Shown: piece by piece, positions 32,280-42,539 of the stretch
How the letters are laid out: the number at the start of each line of letters is the position of its first letter
Numbering within the stretch: the first letter of the stretch is position 1
NCBI RefSeq assembly: GCF_014524565.1
Contig: NZ_CP060139.1
Span: forward strand, 2,735,501 to 2,799,500
DNA length: 64,000 nt
Direction of reading: 5' to 3'
Source of the DNA: Croceimicrobium hydrocarbonivorans
GTDB taxonomy: Bacteria > Bacteroidota > Bacteroidia > Flavobacteriales > Schleiferiaceae
Made by a program: the position numbers and the translations under genes
Notes under the pieces: generated by a model
The model's input: the letters and a program-made list of their open reading frames with translations, nothing else
Database searches by the model: none
What the model was told of the DNA's origin: nothing

Positions 32280-32971
32280 TGCGCGGGATTAACGATGTAT
32301 TAGGTTGCCTAATTCTGGTTCTCTTCATGAATCAAATGGCATTGGCTCAAATTGAAATGGATTTTGACTTAGTGAAAAAGCACTTTATTAGTGGTGAGCA
32401 ACGCTGTTATCATTTAGAATATGCCGCTTTTGGCCCTTCTGAATCTGCACCTTTAGAAAGAATGAAGGCCTACTATCAAACTGAAAATGACGGTGAACGG
32501 GTTTTGTTTCAAGTAGAAGATCAAATTACTCTGCTTTGTTCTGAAGGAGTTCTTCAGATTGATAAAGAGGAAAAAATCATGCTTTATTCCTCGCAGCAGC
32601 AGTCAAATCCATTTTTCACACTTTTGGATACTCTAATTCAAAGCTCCATTAATATTAAGAGGAGAAATACCTCTGAGGGAATTCTGATTTTCAACTACTT
32701 ATTTGCTGATAATAGTACTCTATGTAAGAGTATGGAAATTCAAGTGAATTCGGAAGGACAATTACTTCAAATCGATATTTTTTATCCCAATGCTTCAAAT
32801 GAGGCCAATGCCTTTCAGAGTTTTCCTCATTTGAGAATTTCTGTTAGAGAAGATCTTTCTTGCTCACGTTATAAATCCAAGGACTTGGTCCTATCTACCT
32901 ATCTCCAGGTCGCCAAGCAGGGGCCAAAACCAACCCAAGAATTTGCTGATTATGAATTGCTTTCGCTTTAA
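32279..32971 (+). CDS. Exported protein of the RHS operon (possibly LolA-like fold)
   Basis: A 230-residue protein with signal peptide (VLGCLILVLFMNQMALAQ). The mature part alternates amphipathic strands (RMKAYYQTENDGERVLFQVE, IDKEEKIMLYSSQQQ) in a way that recalls the LolA/LolB barrel, but I cannot assign it. It lies between two RHS giants, one base overlapping the first and 10 bases before the second. This invites the idea of a periplasmic chaperone that carries these large proteins across the envelope. Cysteines are few, so a redox role is unlikely. Confidence 0.7.
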   Translation: MRGINDVLGCLILVLFMNQMALAQIEMDFDLVKKHFISGEQRCYHLEYAAFGPSESAPLERMKAYYQTENDGERVLFQVEDQITLLCSEGVLQIDKEEKIMLYSSQQQSNPFFTLLDTLIQSSINIKRRNTSEGILIFNYLFADNSTLCKSMEIQVNSEGQLLQIDIFYPNASNEANAFQSFPHLRISVREDLSCSRYKSKDLVLSTYLQVAKQGPKPTQEFADYELLSL

Positions 32972-32981
32972 ACTTCCTGAA

Positions 32982-35900
32982 ATGAAACTTCGTGTTATAG
33001 CATACCTTTTACTGGCTTTCCTCTTTTGTTACGAGTCTGCTTTAGCTAAAGAGTTAAAATCCAATCAATCATTTGATCATACGGCGATTGATATCGGTGA
33101 TCCTATGGTTCTTGCAGCTGAAGACTACGGCCTGAGCTCCAATGGAACAGATTGTAAAAATGCTGAAGGTCGGGTAGCTTTAGTTGTGGATAGGGCCTAT
33201 TCTAATCCAATAAATTTATCGCATAGTCTTGATATTGCAGTGCGGATTCGGGCTTATGGGCAAAATAATACCAGCCCGTATTTTGATGAAAACCGCACTT
33301 TGTCGGTTGATCCACGCAATGTTGTTCAGGCCAGTGTGAGTGTCATTGACCTGATAGACTTGCCCGGAGCACATAAAATACAGGTGGATGTTTTAACTGT
33401 AAAGTCCAATGGCTCCAATGTTTCTTGTCCGGCAAATGTGAGTTTAGAACTTAGTTTATTCTCGCATCGAATTAATACAAATCCTTCCTTAAGTACTTTG
33501 AATTTGCGGCATGAATTACATAATTCCAATGCAAGCCCTAGCTTAATCACAGGTACCGATAAGGATAGCGAATATGCCCTGGCCGATTATATGCTGGTGA
33601 AATGGGATGCGATTGATTTTGTGGAAGGCTATGAATTGGAGTGGACTTATGTAGATAATTACACCGCAACAGCCAATGTCTTTTCCGCTGCTTCAAGCTT
33701 AAACTTTGGAGTGGAGGATATGCGTTTTAACGCCAGTCGAATTTTTGTAGATGGCAATGAATTTCGCATTCCACTTTTATATGATAAAGGCTTTTTAGTG
33801 TATCGACTAAGGGCCCTTTACAAAGTTGATTGTACGGCAGATTATTTAAGAAGTACAAATTGGACCTCTTCTTCCTGTGTGAGCACTTTGGATTGCTTTT
33901 CGCCCAACTATCAACAATTGGCCGGTCATGAACGAAACTTAAACTGGCAGGCTAGTCGATTGTTTGCTGAAGGGACTAAAAGCAAAGAAATGGTAGCCTA
34001 TTTTGATGGTACTCAGCGAGGTCGGCAGACTATTTCATACGCAAATGATGCGTTTAAGTCTATTGTGTCGGAACAGTATTATGATTATGCAGGTCGTCCT
34101 GCGATTCGAACATTACCGGTTCCAGGAGAGGCAAAGATAAATTTTCATGAAAACTTTAATCAAGTTTCTAGTTCAAACTTTGGTCCTTTAAATTTTGATA
34201 TTGATGGGGTTTCATGTGGAGTCGCAGTTGACGCTATGGATATTAGCTCTGGATCATCCCGTTTTTATTCATCTAATAGCCCTAATCAAAATGGGGCTAG
34301 TGAATTCATTCCTGACGCCAATGGTTATCCTTTTGCACAGGTTGAATTTGAACCAGATAATACGGGGAGAATTCGACGACAAGGAGGGGTTGGAGCAGAT
34401 TATCAGCTAGGTTCAGGTCATGAGACAAAATATTATTATGGTACACCCGATCAAGAAGAGTTGGATCGACTTTTTGGCACCGAGGTCGGTTATGCCCGAT
34501 ACTATAAAAAAGTTGTAATGGTGGACCCAAATGGTCAGGCCACAGTAAGTTATTTTGATCAAACTGGGAAGTTAATTGCCACTGCTTTAACCGGAAATGT
34601 TCCAGCCAATTTACAAGCCTTAGGTGGTGGAGTGACTCCACTAACTAGTTTAGATATGTTGGCTAAAGACGCAGCGGGTGATGCCGATGATGAGCAGGAT
34701 CGGAATTTTAGCATGATCGATAGTTTAGGCTTGGAAGCTAATTACCATTTAATCTATCCGTCCAGAGATGATTTTAGTAGTGCTTACAGTGTGAGTATCC
34801 CCATTTTTACAGATGCCTGCTTTGATGAAGGAGTAGCCTACGCGCCAGTGGTTCAGGTGAATACCAATATTTATGATGATCGCTGTCAACTTGAATTGGA
34901 TTCGAAAGAAGGTCAAGCAGGTGATGTAAATACCAGTGCTACTACCCCATCAACTTTAAGTTTAAACAGCGCGGCCTTATCTGATTTGGATGCTGGATCT
35001 TATAAAGTTGCTAAAACCCTAAGGATTGATGAGGATGCTATGGAGCAATATGCTGAATCCTATTTGGAAGATGCGAATTGCTTGACTCCTTTCTCAACCT
35101 TCCTTACACGTGAGATGAATGAAATGGACTTTAATCCTTGCGATGAATTATTGGACAATAGTGAATTAAGTTCCTATGAGGCCTATGATGAATGCGCGTC
35201 CATGCTCGGGTCTCCGGCAAATTACTCTAGTCAGGCTGAATACGATGCTTTGTTAGAGGAGTGTATGGACCCTTATACCGTTCCGCAAATCTTCGACCAA
35301 ATCTACTTCACCATGTTGCAGGATGTCTCTCCTGGTGGTCAATATGGTTCATTTGATGTAGATGCTAATGGTGATTATTATAGCGAAGATCCTTTATCCG
35401 TTTTCAATGATAATAGCAATGCTGATTATCCTAACCTCTTGCCAGTTTATGTGGTTGGTTCAAGTATAACTTATCCCGGTAGTGGTTTGACTATTTCTGA
35501 AATTATTGAAGATTGGGATCCACAATATGCGATCGATTTATTGCCTTATCATCCCGAGTATAAGTATTGGAACCAGTATTACTTAGATTATCGGGATCAG
35601 TCGGTGACGTACAAAGGCCTAAACACTCAGGAGTATGAGTATTTATTGGGGCAGGTTCGTTCATATACAGATTTGGGAGCCTTAAATGATTATTACAAAG
35701 TGATATTGGCTTCTAGTGGTACTTTCCAGCCTGTTACTGGTTATAGCAGCACTAATTTCCCTATCTTAAATGAGGATCCCTATTTCCAGCAATCTTCTCC
35801 ATCTGCGGCGGTCCAGGCGCAAAAGACTGCATTATTAAGTAGATTACAAGATGTTGATGGGAACGGAACAAGTTTGTATGATTTTGCGGCATTTGCAGCT

Positions 35901-38900
35901 CATTGTTCCAATTGGCATGGTACTAATGCTTGTACAGGAGTTCCGTCTTACGGTACAACCATGGACGCAAAACTTCAAGAAAAGGAATGGCGATTTCTGT
36001 GGTCTACTTATTATAGTTTAAAACAAGAAGTAATTTATGCCTGGGCTAACGGGGAGGCCTTAAACATTGGAGGGCCGGGAAATGGTTATTGCAATACCGC
36101 CATCGGAGAGCAAGGTTTTTCCGGACCTTCTTATCTTATTAATAGATATGTAAGTATCGGTTCGGTTCCTTCTGCTATGAATTCGTATTCAGGGGTTTTA
36201 ACGGAAGCTTATCGTCAAACTATTTGCGGAATTCATGCCGATATTTATGAGCAAAAGCAAAAGCGATTTTCTTTTTATGATCCTTATTTGTTGGGTTCCA
36301 GTTCATCTGGCCCCGCCCAAGCGGATGTAGAGCAGGAACTCTATGAGCGCACTAATATTTGTCCTCATGCCCATTATTTGAAAGGCTTTATTCGTGATGT
36401 TTTTGTGAATCACGATCCTTATCCAGCCTCCGCTTATGCCTTATTATATGTGGACGGTTTTTCAAAGACGCTTTATGATTTAATTGCTCCTAGCGGTTCA
36501 TATCAAGCCTATACCTGGGATGCCAGTATAGATGCTACATCCAAAAAGTTAACAGTTGACCTTAATTATTCAAGCCCAATAAATGATTTTCTGAAAATTG
36601 ACTTCGATCCGAACAGTAGCTTTGATTGGACTACTACTATGCAGTTTAGGGAAGTTCGTTCCCTGGTGCCCGACCCAAGCTTAAATACAGGTTCTCGTTA
36701 TGGCTTTGCCATGGAGGTGGAGATAGATTATAATGGTGTTACGGTAATCGAAGTTTTAACCGGTACTGTGGCCAATTTAGACATTCAGACTTGTGCTAAT
36801 GTAATCACAAATCAATCTCATGGAAATGTCCAGGGAAGTGCCTATACCAACCTTTTTAACTTATTGTTGCTGAATGGTGATTTTGATGGAACGAGTATTA
36901 ATCTCTTAAATTCCACCTACGCGGATGCTTTTAATAGTTCACTTCGTCCTATTCTTGAAAATTCGGTTGGTCAAAGCTTTACAGGTTTTACCTGGTCACA
37001 ATCCAGTACCACGGAGTACTATATAAATACGAATAATAGTAATGTGGCTTTTCGGATACTATTCTGTAATAGCCCCAGCTTTAATTTTAGCGCAACTGAT
37101 TATCATTTTGCTGATTTAAAGCAGATTGATCCTGCAAGTAGTCCAAGCTGCAGTAATTTAAGTCAGAGTCCCAATTTTGAAGTTACCGTGAACACGGTGA
37201 GCTATTCAGGGAGTACTCCTATTGAAACTCCCACAACCTTGTATGGCTATTTAGATGCTTATGATCCTGCACCTGTTAGTGGTGCAGCCCCTTATTATTT
37301 GGCTAGTATTGATTTAGGCTATACTGGAAGACCATTAGAGTCTGATCCGGGTTTTAAGGAGAATTGTGAGGCTTTCAGTACCGCTCGCTCTGCTTTGCAG
37401 TCTTATTTAAATGTGGCCTTAGGTTTGGCTTACTCAGGAATAGCATATTATCCGGATATCTATACTGGGACGCATCAAACGGATGTTTTAGCTCCAATTT
37501 TATCTCAACAAATTGGGGAACCTGTTTTCAGAACAGGGTGGCAGCCTTATGGAATTGGCGTGGCTTATTATACGGCTTTCCAAAATCCGGATAATCATTC
37601 CGAGTATTTGGGCTTTTTCTATAATGGACATGGCTTGGTGGAAGAGCCTATAATGAATTACGATTCTGAAACCGGAGAGTATAGTCCCGATTTAACTAAG
37701 CTTAGTTGGAATGCAGTGGGCTTATATGACTGCCAGGTTCGAATGAATTTTGTAGATCAAATTTCGGCTTATGAATTTGATGATGTTATAGAGTTCACCA
37801 ATTTACAAGGGGTGCCCGGAACTTTTGTAGATGGATTAACTAATCAGTTTACAGTTTGGGCCTTACTAAGTAGTGGAGAATATGTAGAAGTTCAAGGGGA
37901 ATCTTGCTTTATGATTTCGGAATGTGAGAGTTGCACTAAACAAGCTCCCCGAGTTCCAACTAATTGTTGGGCAGATTTTAGTGATTACCAAAACGAGGTG
38001 GAAACACCTTTGGGTTTGGATGCCATTAATGAAGCCGAGTTCTGTTCTTGGGGTATTACCTGTTTAGATGAGTATATCACTTACTTATCCCGCATGAATA
38101 TTAGTAGTGTCAATTCACCCTACTACGTGTCTTTGATTGATTTCTGTAATCAGAATATGGGCTATTATCTGGGTACTTATTTTGCTTACATGCCCATTAT
38201 TTTGGGAAATGGTACTGCTCAAAATTTTTCCACCTATTTACCCGGAACATATACCGGCCAATTTGCATTGATTGGTCATTTTGCGGATAATGGAATCAGT
38301 TTAAGCTGTGTTCAGAATTATGATATTTATTTAAGTTCCGCCACCTACCCACAAGATATCATTAGTTATTGCTCAAATTACACGGCGGACGTTCCTTGTC
38401 CGAATTTGGATTTTCGCCCCTTCCCTGGTTTAGAGATTAATGAAAATGAGTGTGACAGTAATTTAATCCGGATTGCTACCCATAATGCATTAATAGCCTA
38501 TCAATCCTATTTGGATTCGGTTAAAGCGGTTTTTAAAATTCGCTATCGAACCCATATACTGGAAAATGCTGTAGAGACCTTTGATCGTACCTGCAATGGA
38601 ACCAGTGATGAGCATTTTATGCTCTACTATTATGATCAGGCTGGGAATTTGACCAAAACAATTCCGCCAAATGCGGTGGCTACCCTAAGCTCTGGTTCAT
38701 TAGTTTCAGTTAAAGCCAGTCGAAATTCAAACGGAGCTACGGTAGAACCTTCACACAATCAAAATTTAGCTACAGTTTATACTTACAATAGTTTAAACCA
38801 ACTGGTATTACAGAGTACCCCTGATGGTGGATTAAGTCAATTTTGGTATGATGATTTAGGGCGAATAATTTTTTCTCAGAATGCCCAGCAAGCGGTCGAT

Positions 38901-41900
38901 GATCTTTACAGTTATTCAATCTATGATAATTTAGGAAGGGTAACTGAAGTGGGGCAATTTGAATATTCAGGAGCAACTGCCAATCTCTTAATGTTTGCTC
39001 GTCAAGGGAATTGGCCCCGTAATATCAGTTCAACTCTTGATTTAGAAGAAGTGACTCATACATTTTATGATGTTAATCCATTTTCTTCCGGTATTAATGC
39101 AGTTGAAACCTATTATCAAAATTTTGAATCTGATTTTGCCTTAAGGAATTTGCAGAATCGAGTAGCTGTTTCAGCAACATATGCTTTTTTACTAAATGGT
39201 GCGGTTGCTGATGAATCCTTTGATCATGCCACTTTTTATAGTTATGACGTTCATGGAAATGTGAAAACAATTATTCACGACTATCAAAAGGAGTTTGGTC
39301 TTTCAAGTGTGGAGAATTTACGATTTAAGCGATTGGACTACTCATATGATTTGATTACGAGTAATGTTAATGACGTTATTTATCAACCTTACCAGCAAGA
39401 ACTTTTATACCATCGTTTTTTATATGATGCAGATAATAGAATTCAAGAGGTTTATACTTCTCATGATGGGAAAACCTGGGATCTGGATGCGGATTATTTA
39501 TACATGGATCACGGACTTTTATCTCGTTTAGAGCTTGGTCAAGCTAAAGTACAAGGGGAAGATTTTGCCTACACCTTACAAGGTTGGTTGAAAGCGGTTA
39601 ATTCAAGTCTATTAAACAAGGGTAATGATTTAGGGGCAGATGGGGTTGCGAACCATGTAGCTCGCGATGCTTTTTGTTTTAGTTTGCATTATAATTCAAA
39701 TGATTATTCCGCTATTTCTGGAACGGGAGCACCTTTTTTAGCTAATATTAATTCGATTGGAGCGTCTAATTTGTATAATGGAGATATTATGGCTATGGTC
39801 ACTTCATTTTGGGATAATGTGGAAGAACCGGTGAAGGCTCATGCCAACCGCTACACTTATGATCAGCTCAATCGCCTGGTAAGTTCTTATACTTTTAAAG
39901 ATCGCAATACAGGAACTGATCAGGTTGTGGCTAATAATAGCTTTGCCACCGCTACGGAAAATGGTGATTATCGAACAACTTATTCTTATGATGCCAATGG
40001 AAATGTTTTAAGCCTAAACCGAAAAGGTGTTTACTCAGGTTCCGGAACTCAGGGCATGGATAATTTAAGCTATAATTATTATGAGAACTCCAATAAATTG
40101 GCCTGGGTGGATGATTTAGCGCCCAGTGGAAACTACAATACTGATCTAGAAGATCAATCAGAAGGGAACTATGGTTATGATGCAGTAGGGAATTTGATTC
40201 GAGATGTTTCGGAGGAAATTGATGAAGTTCAATGGACCTTAAGTGGTAAGGTTTCGAAGATCAAAAGAATTGGTACAAGCGTTAAACCTGATTTGGAATA
40301 TCGATACAATGCCATGGGACAACGTGTTGTGAAAATTGAGAAGCCGAAAACGGGGGCTAATAGCTATACTTTTTATGTCAGAGGAGTTAGGGGTAATGTC
40401 ATGGCCACTTACACAAAAACTGGAACTAATCCTACTTTCCTTCATGATTATGTGTTATATGGCGCAGGTCGTTTGGGAGTTGTTGAAGATCAAATGGAAA
40501 TAGGTCAAGAGCTCATTACTTCTAATTGTCAGCCTAGTCAAAGTGCAGGTGCTCTAAATCCATACGATCGGGCACGCTATTGGCATCCTTGCTTTGTGTC
40601 TGGATCGAATTCTTATAATGAGGCTTTATTGGATGTAGCTAGTGGTGGTGCTGATGAAGTGGTTATGCTAAAGGCATTAGAAGGTGATTTGATAATTGAG
40701 GCTCAAGTCGGAACTTTCACCGATATGAGGGATGGTAGTTCCAAAGTGATTTATACGCTCAAACCCATGGAGTCGATTATTATTGAGTATTCAGATTTGG
40801 TTGTACTTACTACTACTGCATCTTATGAAATGGTGGCTTTAAGTTCCTATGTGGATCATGAGTTTGTGGGGGTAAAACAGGTTCTAGGGTCTTTGACCGA
40901 TGGCTGGGACACGGATCAGAAACAATATGAATTAAAAAATCATTTAGGGAATGTGCTGGCGACTGTGGCCGATTATAAATATTGGAAATCGTATTCAACG
41001 TCAACTTCAGTCATAGATGAAGATTTTACGCAGGCTGGGGATTTTAGTAATTATTCACCTATCGGGGACCCTGAATTAGTGTCGGATGATGAGAACGGAC
41101 TATATACTGTAAATGGACAAGGGGCTGAAGATGGCATTAGTAGGGAGTTTGCGGTAGCCAATGATAATTGTGGATATGTGCTTTGCGTGACTGTTACATA
41201 TGAGGAATTGAGAGGAGAGCTAACTCTAAGAGTTTTAGAAGGTGGTTCTGAAGCAACAGGAATGACGATAGAAGAACCTGGAGAGTACTGTTTTGATTTG
41301 TCGGAGTCGGGGGCTGGAAGCTATACCTTTGAATTATTTAGTAGTGAAGCGGATATTTTTAGTCTATCTCAAGTTACTTTAGAAAAGACTTGTCAAACTA
41401 AGGAGTTAGTGGCAGATGTGCTAACGGCACAAGATTATTATTCGTTTGGATTGACTATGCCTGATAGAAAATATAGTGGAAGTGAGAGCTATCCATATGG
41501 CTTTAATGGACTAGAAAAACATGAAGAAATAGGACAAGTGGATATGACTTATAATACTGAATATAGGCTGTATAATTCGAGTCTTGCTAGATGGCTTTCA
41601 GTTGATCAACTTGAAACTTATTATAGTTATCAAAGTCCATATGTTGGACTGGATAATAGGCCAATATCTATCACTGACCCATCTGGTCTTGGAGGGGAGG
41701 TTGATGATCAGTGCAGAGCTCAGGCTACGGTCTATTTTTATGATAATGGAGTTGGTCAAGGTAACTTTCAGGCAGCAATGTTGGGTGCGGTGCTTGATAT
41801 TATTGCAGGGCTAGAATCAAATGGTATCTCGTCAAGTGAGGTTCAATTTAGAATTTTGCCAGCAGGAACAACAGAATCAGAAATTCAAGATTTATTGGGG

Positions 41901-42539
41901 CAAAGTGAGTTTAATAATGTGGTTCGAATTACTCCTAATACAAACAATCCTAACTTTGATGTTTCCTTTGTGAACGATGCTCGCAATGACATGACACTGT
42001 ATTATTCGGATGCAAATACAGCAGGCGTACCTTTTCATGAATTTGGCCATTATTTTGGCCTGGAAGATCGATATGCTGAAGTTGGAGAATTCGTAATGGG
42101 GAGAATGACTGCCGCTGGCAGGATTACGATTCCGTTAAGTGGAGGCGATCTTGGTGATGCAGATCCGGACTATGTTTTCAATAATAATGCCTATAGTTTA
42201 GGAACTTATACTCTAACGCCATATCAGATTGATATTATGGAAGATATTAGTAAGGTTGAAAATAAATGGAATCATGGTAGACTTTATTTGTTAAGCAGGG
42301 TATCCATTAATCGTGCGAGTTCAATATCTATATTTGAAGATGAAGGCAGGATTACTTCTGTTATGATGAATGATAACAGAGGTGGGCAGTCAATGCTAAC
42401 GCAGCACGTAATTAGAACTGGGCCAAATGGGACTAACGAATGGGAAGGATCAGATGGTAATAGATTAAAAGGCGGGGCTCCTGCAGTTCCTCCTTCTGTA
42501 ATCAATAGAAATAATAGAAATGTTAGATGGTTTCGATGA
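32982..42539 (+). CDS. RHS-repeat protein with C-terminal metzincin-like peptidase toxin domain
   Basis: The 3,185-residue protein has a signal peptide (LRVIAYLLLAFLFCYESALA) and a long extracellular region with many YD/RHS units (YYDQAGNLTKTIPP, YTYNSLNQLVLQ, YDDLGRIIFS, YDANGNVLSL, YDAVGNLIRD). An RHS-associated core follows (YGFNGLEKHEEIG, RLYNSSLARWLSVD), then TDPSGL near residue 2,900, the usual self-cleavage region. Behind it about 280 residues form the variable tip: VPFHEFGHYFGLEDRY near 3,017 is a full HExxHxxGxxD zinc-peptidase motif. The tip should be released from the RHS shell and cut a protein target. Start 32982 was chosen at the signal peptide, 10 bases after the previous stop. 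Confidence 0.88.
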   Translation: MKLRVIAYLLLAFLFCYESALAKELKSNQSFDHTAIDIGDPMVLAAEDYGLSSNGTDCKNAEGRVALVVDRAYSNPINLSHSLDIAVRIRAYGQNNTSPYFDENRTLSVDPRNVVQASVSVIDLIDLPGAHKIQVDVLTVKSNGSNVSCPANVSLELSLFSHRINTNPSLSTLNLRHELHNSNASPSLITGTDKDSEYALADYMLVKWDAIDFVEGYELEWTYVDNYTATANVFSAASSLNFGVEDMRFNASRIFVDGNEFRIPLLYDKGFLVYRLRALYKVDCTADYLRSTNWTSSSCVSTLDCFSPNYQQLAGHERNLNWQASRLFAEGTKSKEMVAYFDGTQRGRQTISYANDAFKSIVSEQYYDYAGRPAIRTLPVPGEAKINFHENFNQVSSSNFGPLNFDIDGVSCGVAVDAMDISSGSSRFYSSNSPNQNGASEFIPDANGYPFAQVEFEPDNTGRIRRQGGVGADYQLGSGHETKYYYGTPDQEELDRLFGTEVGYARYYKKVVMVDPNGQATVSYFDQTGKLIATALTGNVPANLQALGGGVTPLTSLDMLAKDAAGDADDEQDRNFSMIDSLGLEANYHLIYPSRDDFSSAYSVSIPIFTDACFDEGVAYAPVVQVNTNIYDDRCQLELDSKEGQAGDVNTSATTPSTLSLNSAALSDLDAGSYKVAKTLRIDEDAMEQYAESYLEDANCLTPFSTFLTREMNEMDFNPCDELLDNSELSSYEAYDECASMLGSPANYSSQAEYDALLEECMDPYTVPQIFDQIYFTMLQDVSPGGQYGSFDVDANGDYYSEDPLSVFNDNSNADYPNLLPVYVVGSSITYPGSGLTISEIIEDWDPQYAIDLLPYHPEYKYWNQYYLDYRDQSVTYKGLNTQEYEYLLGQVRSYTDLGALNDYYKVILASSGTFQPVTGYSSTNFPILNEDPYFQQSSPSAAVQAQKTALLSRLQDVDGNGTSLYDFAAFAAHCSNWHGTNACTGVPSYGTTMDAKLQEKEWRFLWSTYYSLKQEVIYAWANGEALNIGGPGNGYCNTAIGEQGFSGPSYLINRYVSIGSVPSAMNSYSGVLTEAYRQTICGIHADIYEQKQKRFSFYDPYLLGSSSSGPAQADVEQELYERTNICPHAHYLKGFIRDVFVNHDPYPASAYALLYVDGFSKTLYDLIAPSGSYQAYTWDASIDATSKKLTVDLNYSSPINDFLKIDFDPNSSFDWTTTMQFREVRSLVPDPSLNTGSRYGFAMEVEIDYNGVTVIEVLTGTVANLDIQTCANVITNQSHGNVQGSAYTNLFNLLLLNGDFDGTSINLLNSTYADAFNSSLRPILENSVGQSFTGFTWSQSSTTEYYINTNNSNVAFRILFCNSPSFNFSATDYHFADLKQIDPASSPSCSNLSQSPNFEVTVNTVSYSGSTPIETPTTLYGYLDAYDPAPVSGAAPYYLASIDLGYTGRPLESDPGFKENCEAFSTARSALQSYLNVALGLAYSGIAYYPDIYTGTHQTDVLAPILSQQIGEPVFRTGWQPYGIGVAYYTAFQNPDNHSEYLGFFYNGHGLVEEPIMNYDSETGEYSPDLTKLSWNAVGLYDCQVRMNFVDQISAYEFDDVIEFTNLQGVPGTFVDGLTNQFTVWALLSSGEYVEVQGESCFMISECESCTKQAPRVPTNCWADFSDYQNEVETPLGLDAINEAEFCSWGITCLDEYITYLSRMNISSVNSPYYVSLIDFCNQNMGYYLGTYFAYMPIILGNGTAQNFSTYLPGTYTGQFALIGHFADNGISLSCVQNYDIYLSSATYPQDIISYCSNYTADVPCPNLDFRPFPGLEINENECDSNLIRIATHNALIAYQSYLDSVKAVFKIRYRTHILENAVETFDRTCNGTSDEHFMLYYYDQAGNLTKTIPPNAVATLSSGSLVSVKASRNSNGATVEPSHNQNLATVYTYNSLNQLVLQSTPDGGLSQFWYDDLGRIIFSQNAQQAVDDLYSYSIYDNLGRVTEVGQFEYSGATANLLMFARQGNWPRNISSTLDLEEVTHTFYDVNPFSSGINAVETYYQNFESDFALRNLQNRVAVSATYAFLLNGAVADESFDHATFYSYDVHGNVKTIIHDYQKEFGLSSVENLRFKRLDYSYDLITSNVNDVIYQPYQQELLYHRFLYDADNRIQEVYTSHDGKTWDLDADYLYMDHGLLSRLELGQAKVQGEDFAYTLQGWLKAVNSSLLNKGNDLGADGVANHVARDAFCFSLHYNSNDYSAISGTGAPFLANINSIGASNLYNGDIMAMVTSFWDNVEEPVKAHANRYTYDQLNRLVSSYTFKDRNTGTDQVVANNSFATATENGDYRTTYSYDANGNVLSLNRKGVYSGSGTQGMDNLSYNYYENSNKLAWVDDLAPSGNYNTDLEDQSEGNYGYDAVGNLIRDVSEEIDEVQWTLSGKVSKIKRIGTSVKPDLEYRYNAMGQRVVKIEKPKTGANSYTFYVRGVRGNVMATYTKTGTNPTFLHDYVLYGAGRLGVVEDQMEIGQELITSNCQPSQSAGALNPYDRARYWHPCFVSGSNSYNEALLDVASGGADEVVMLKALEGDLIIEAQVGTFTDMRDGSSKVIYTLKPMESIIIEYSDLVVLTTTASYEMVALSSYVDHEFVGVKQVLGSLTDGWDTDQKQYELKNHLGNVLATVADYKYWKSYSTSTSVIDEDFTQAGDFSNYSPIGDPELVSDDENGLYTVNGQGAEDGISREFAVANDNCGYVLCVTVTYEELRGELTLRVLEGGSEATGMTIEEPGEYCFDLSESGAGSYTFELFSSEADIFSLSQVTLEKTCQTKELVADVLTAQDYYSFGLTMPDRKYSGSESYPYGFNGLEKHEEIGQVDMTYNTEYRLYNSSLARWLSVDQLETYYSYQSPYVGLDNRPISITDPSGLGGEVDDQCRAQATVYFYDNGVGQGNFQAAMLGAVLDIIAGLESNGISSSEVQFRILPAGTTESEIQDLLGQSEFNNVVRITPNTNNPNFDVSFVNDARNDMTLYYSDANTAGVPFHEFGHYFGLEDRYAEVGEFVMGRMTAAGRITIPLSGGDLGDADPDYVFNNNAYSLGTYTLTPYQIDIMEDISKVENKWNHGRLYLLSRVSINRASSISIFEDEGRITSVMMNDNRGGQSMLTQHVIRTGPNGTNEWEGSDGNRLKGGAPAVPPSVINRNNRNVRWFR

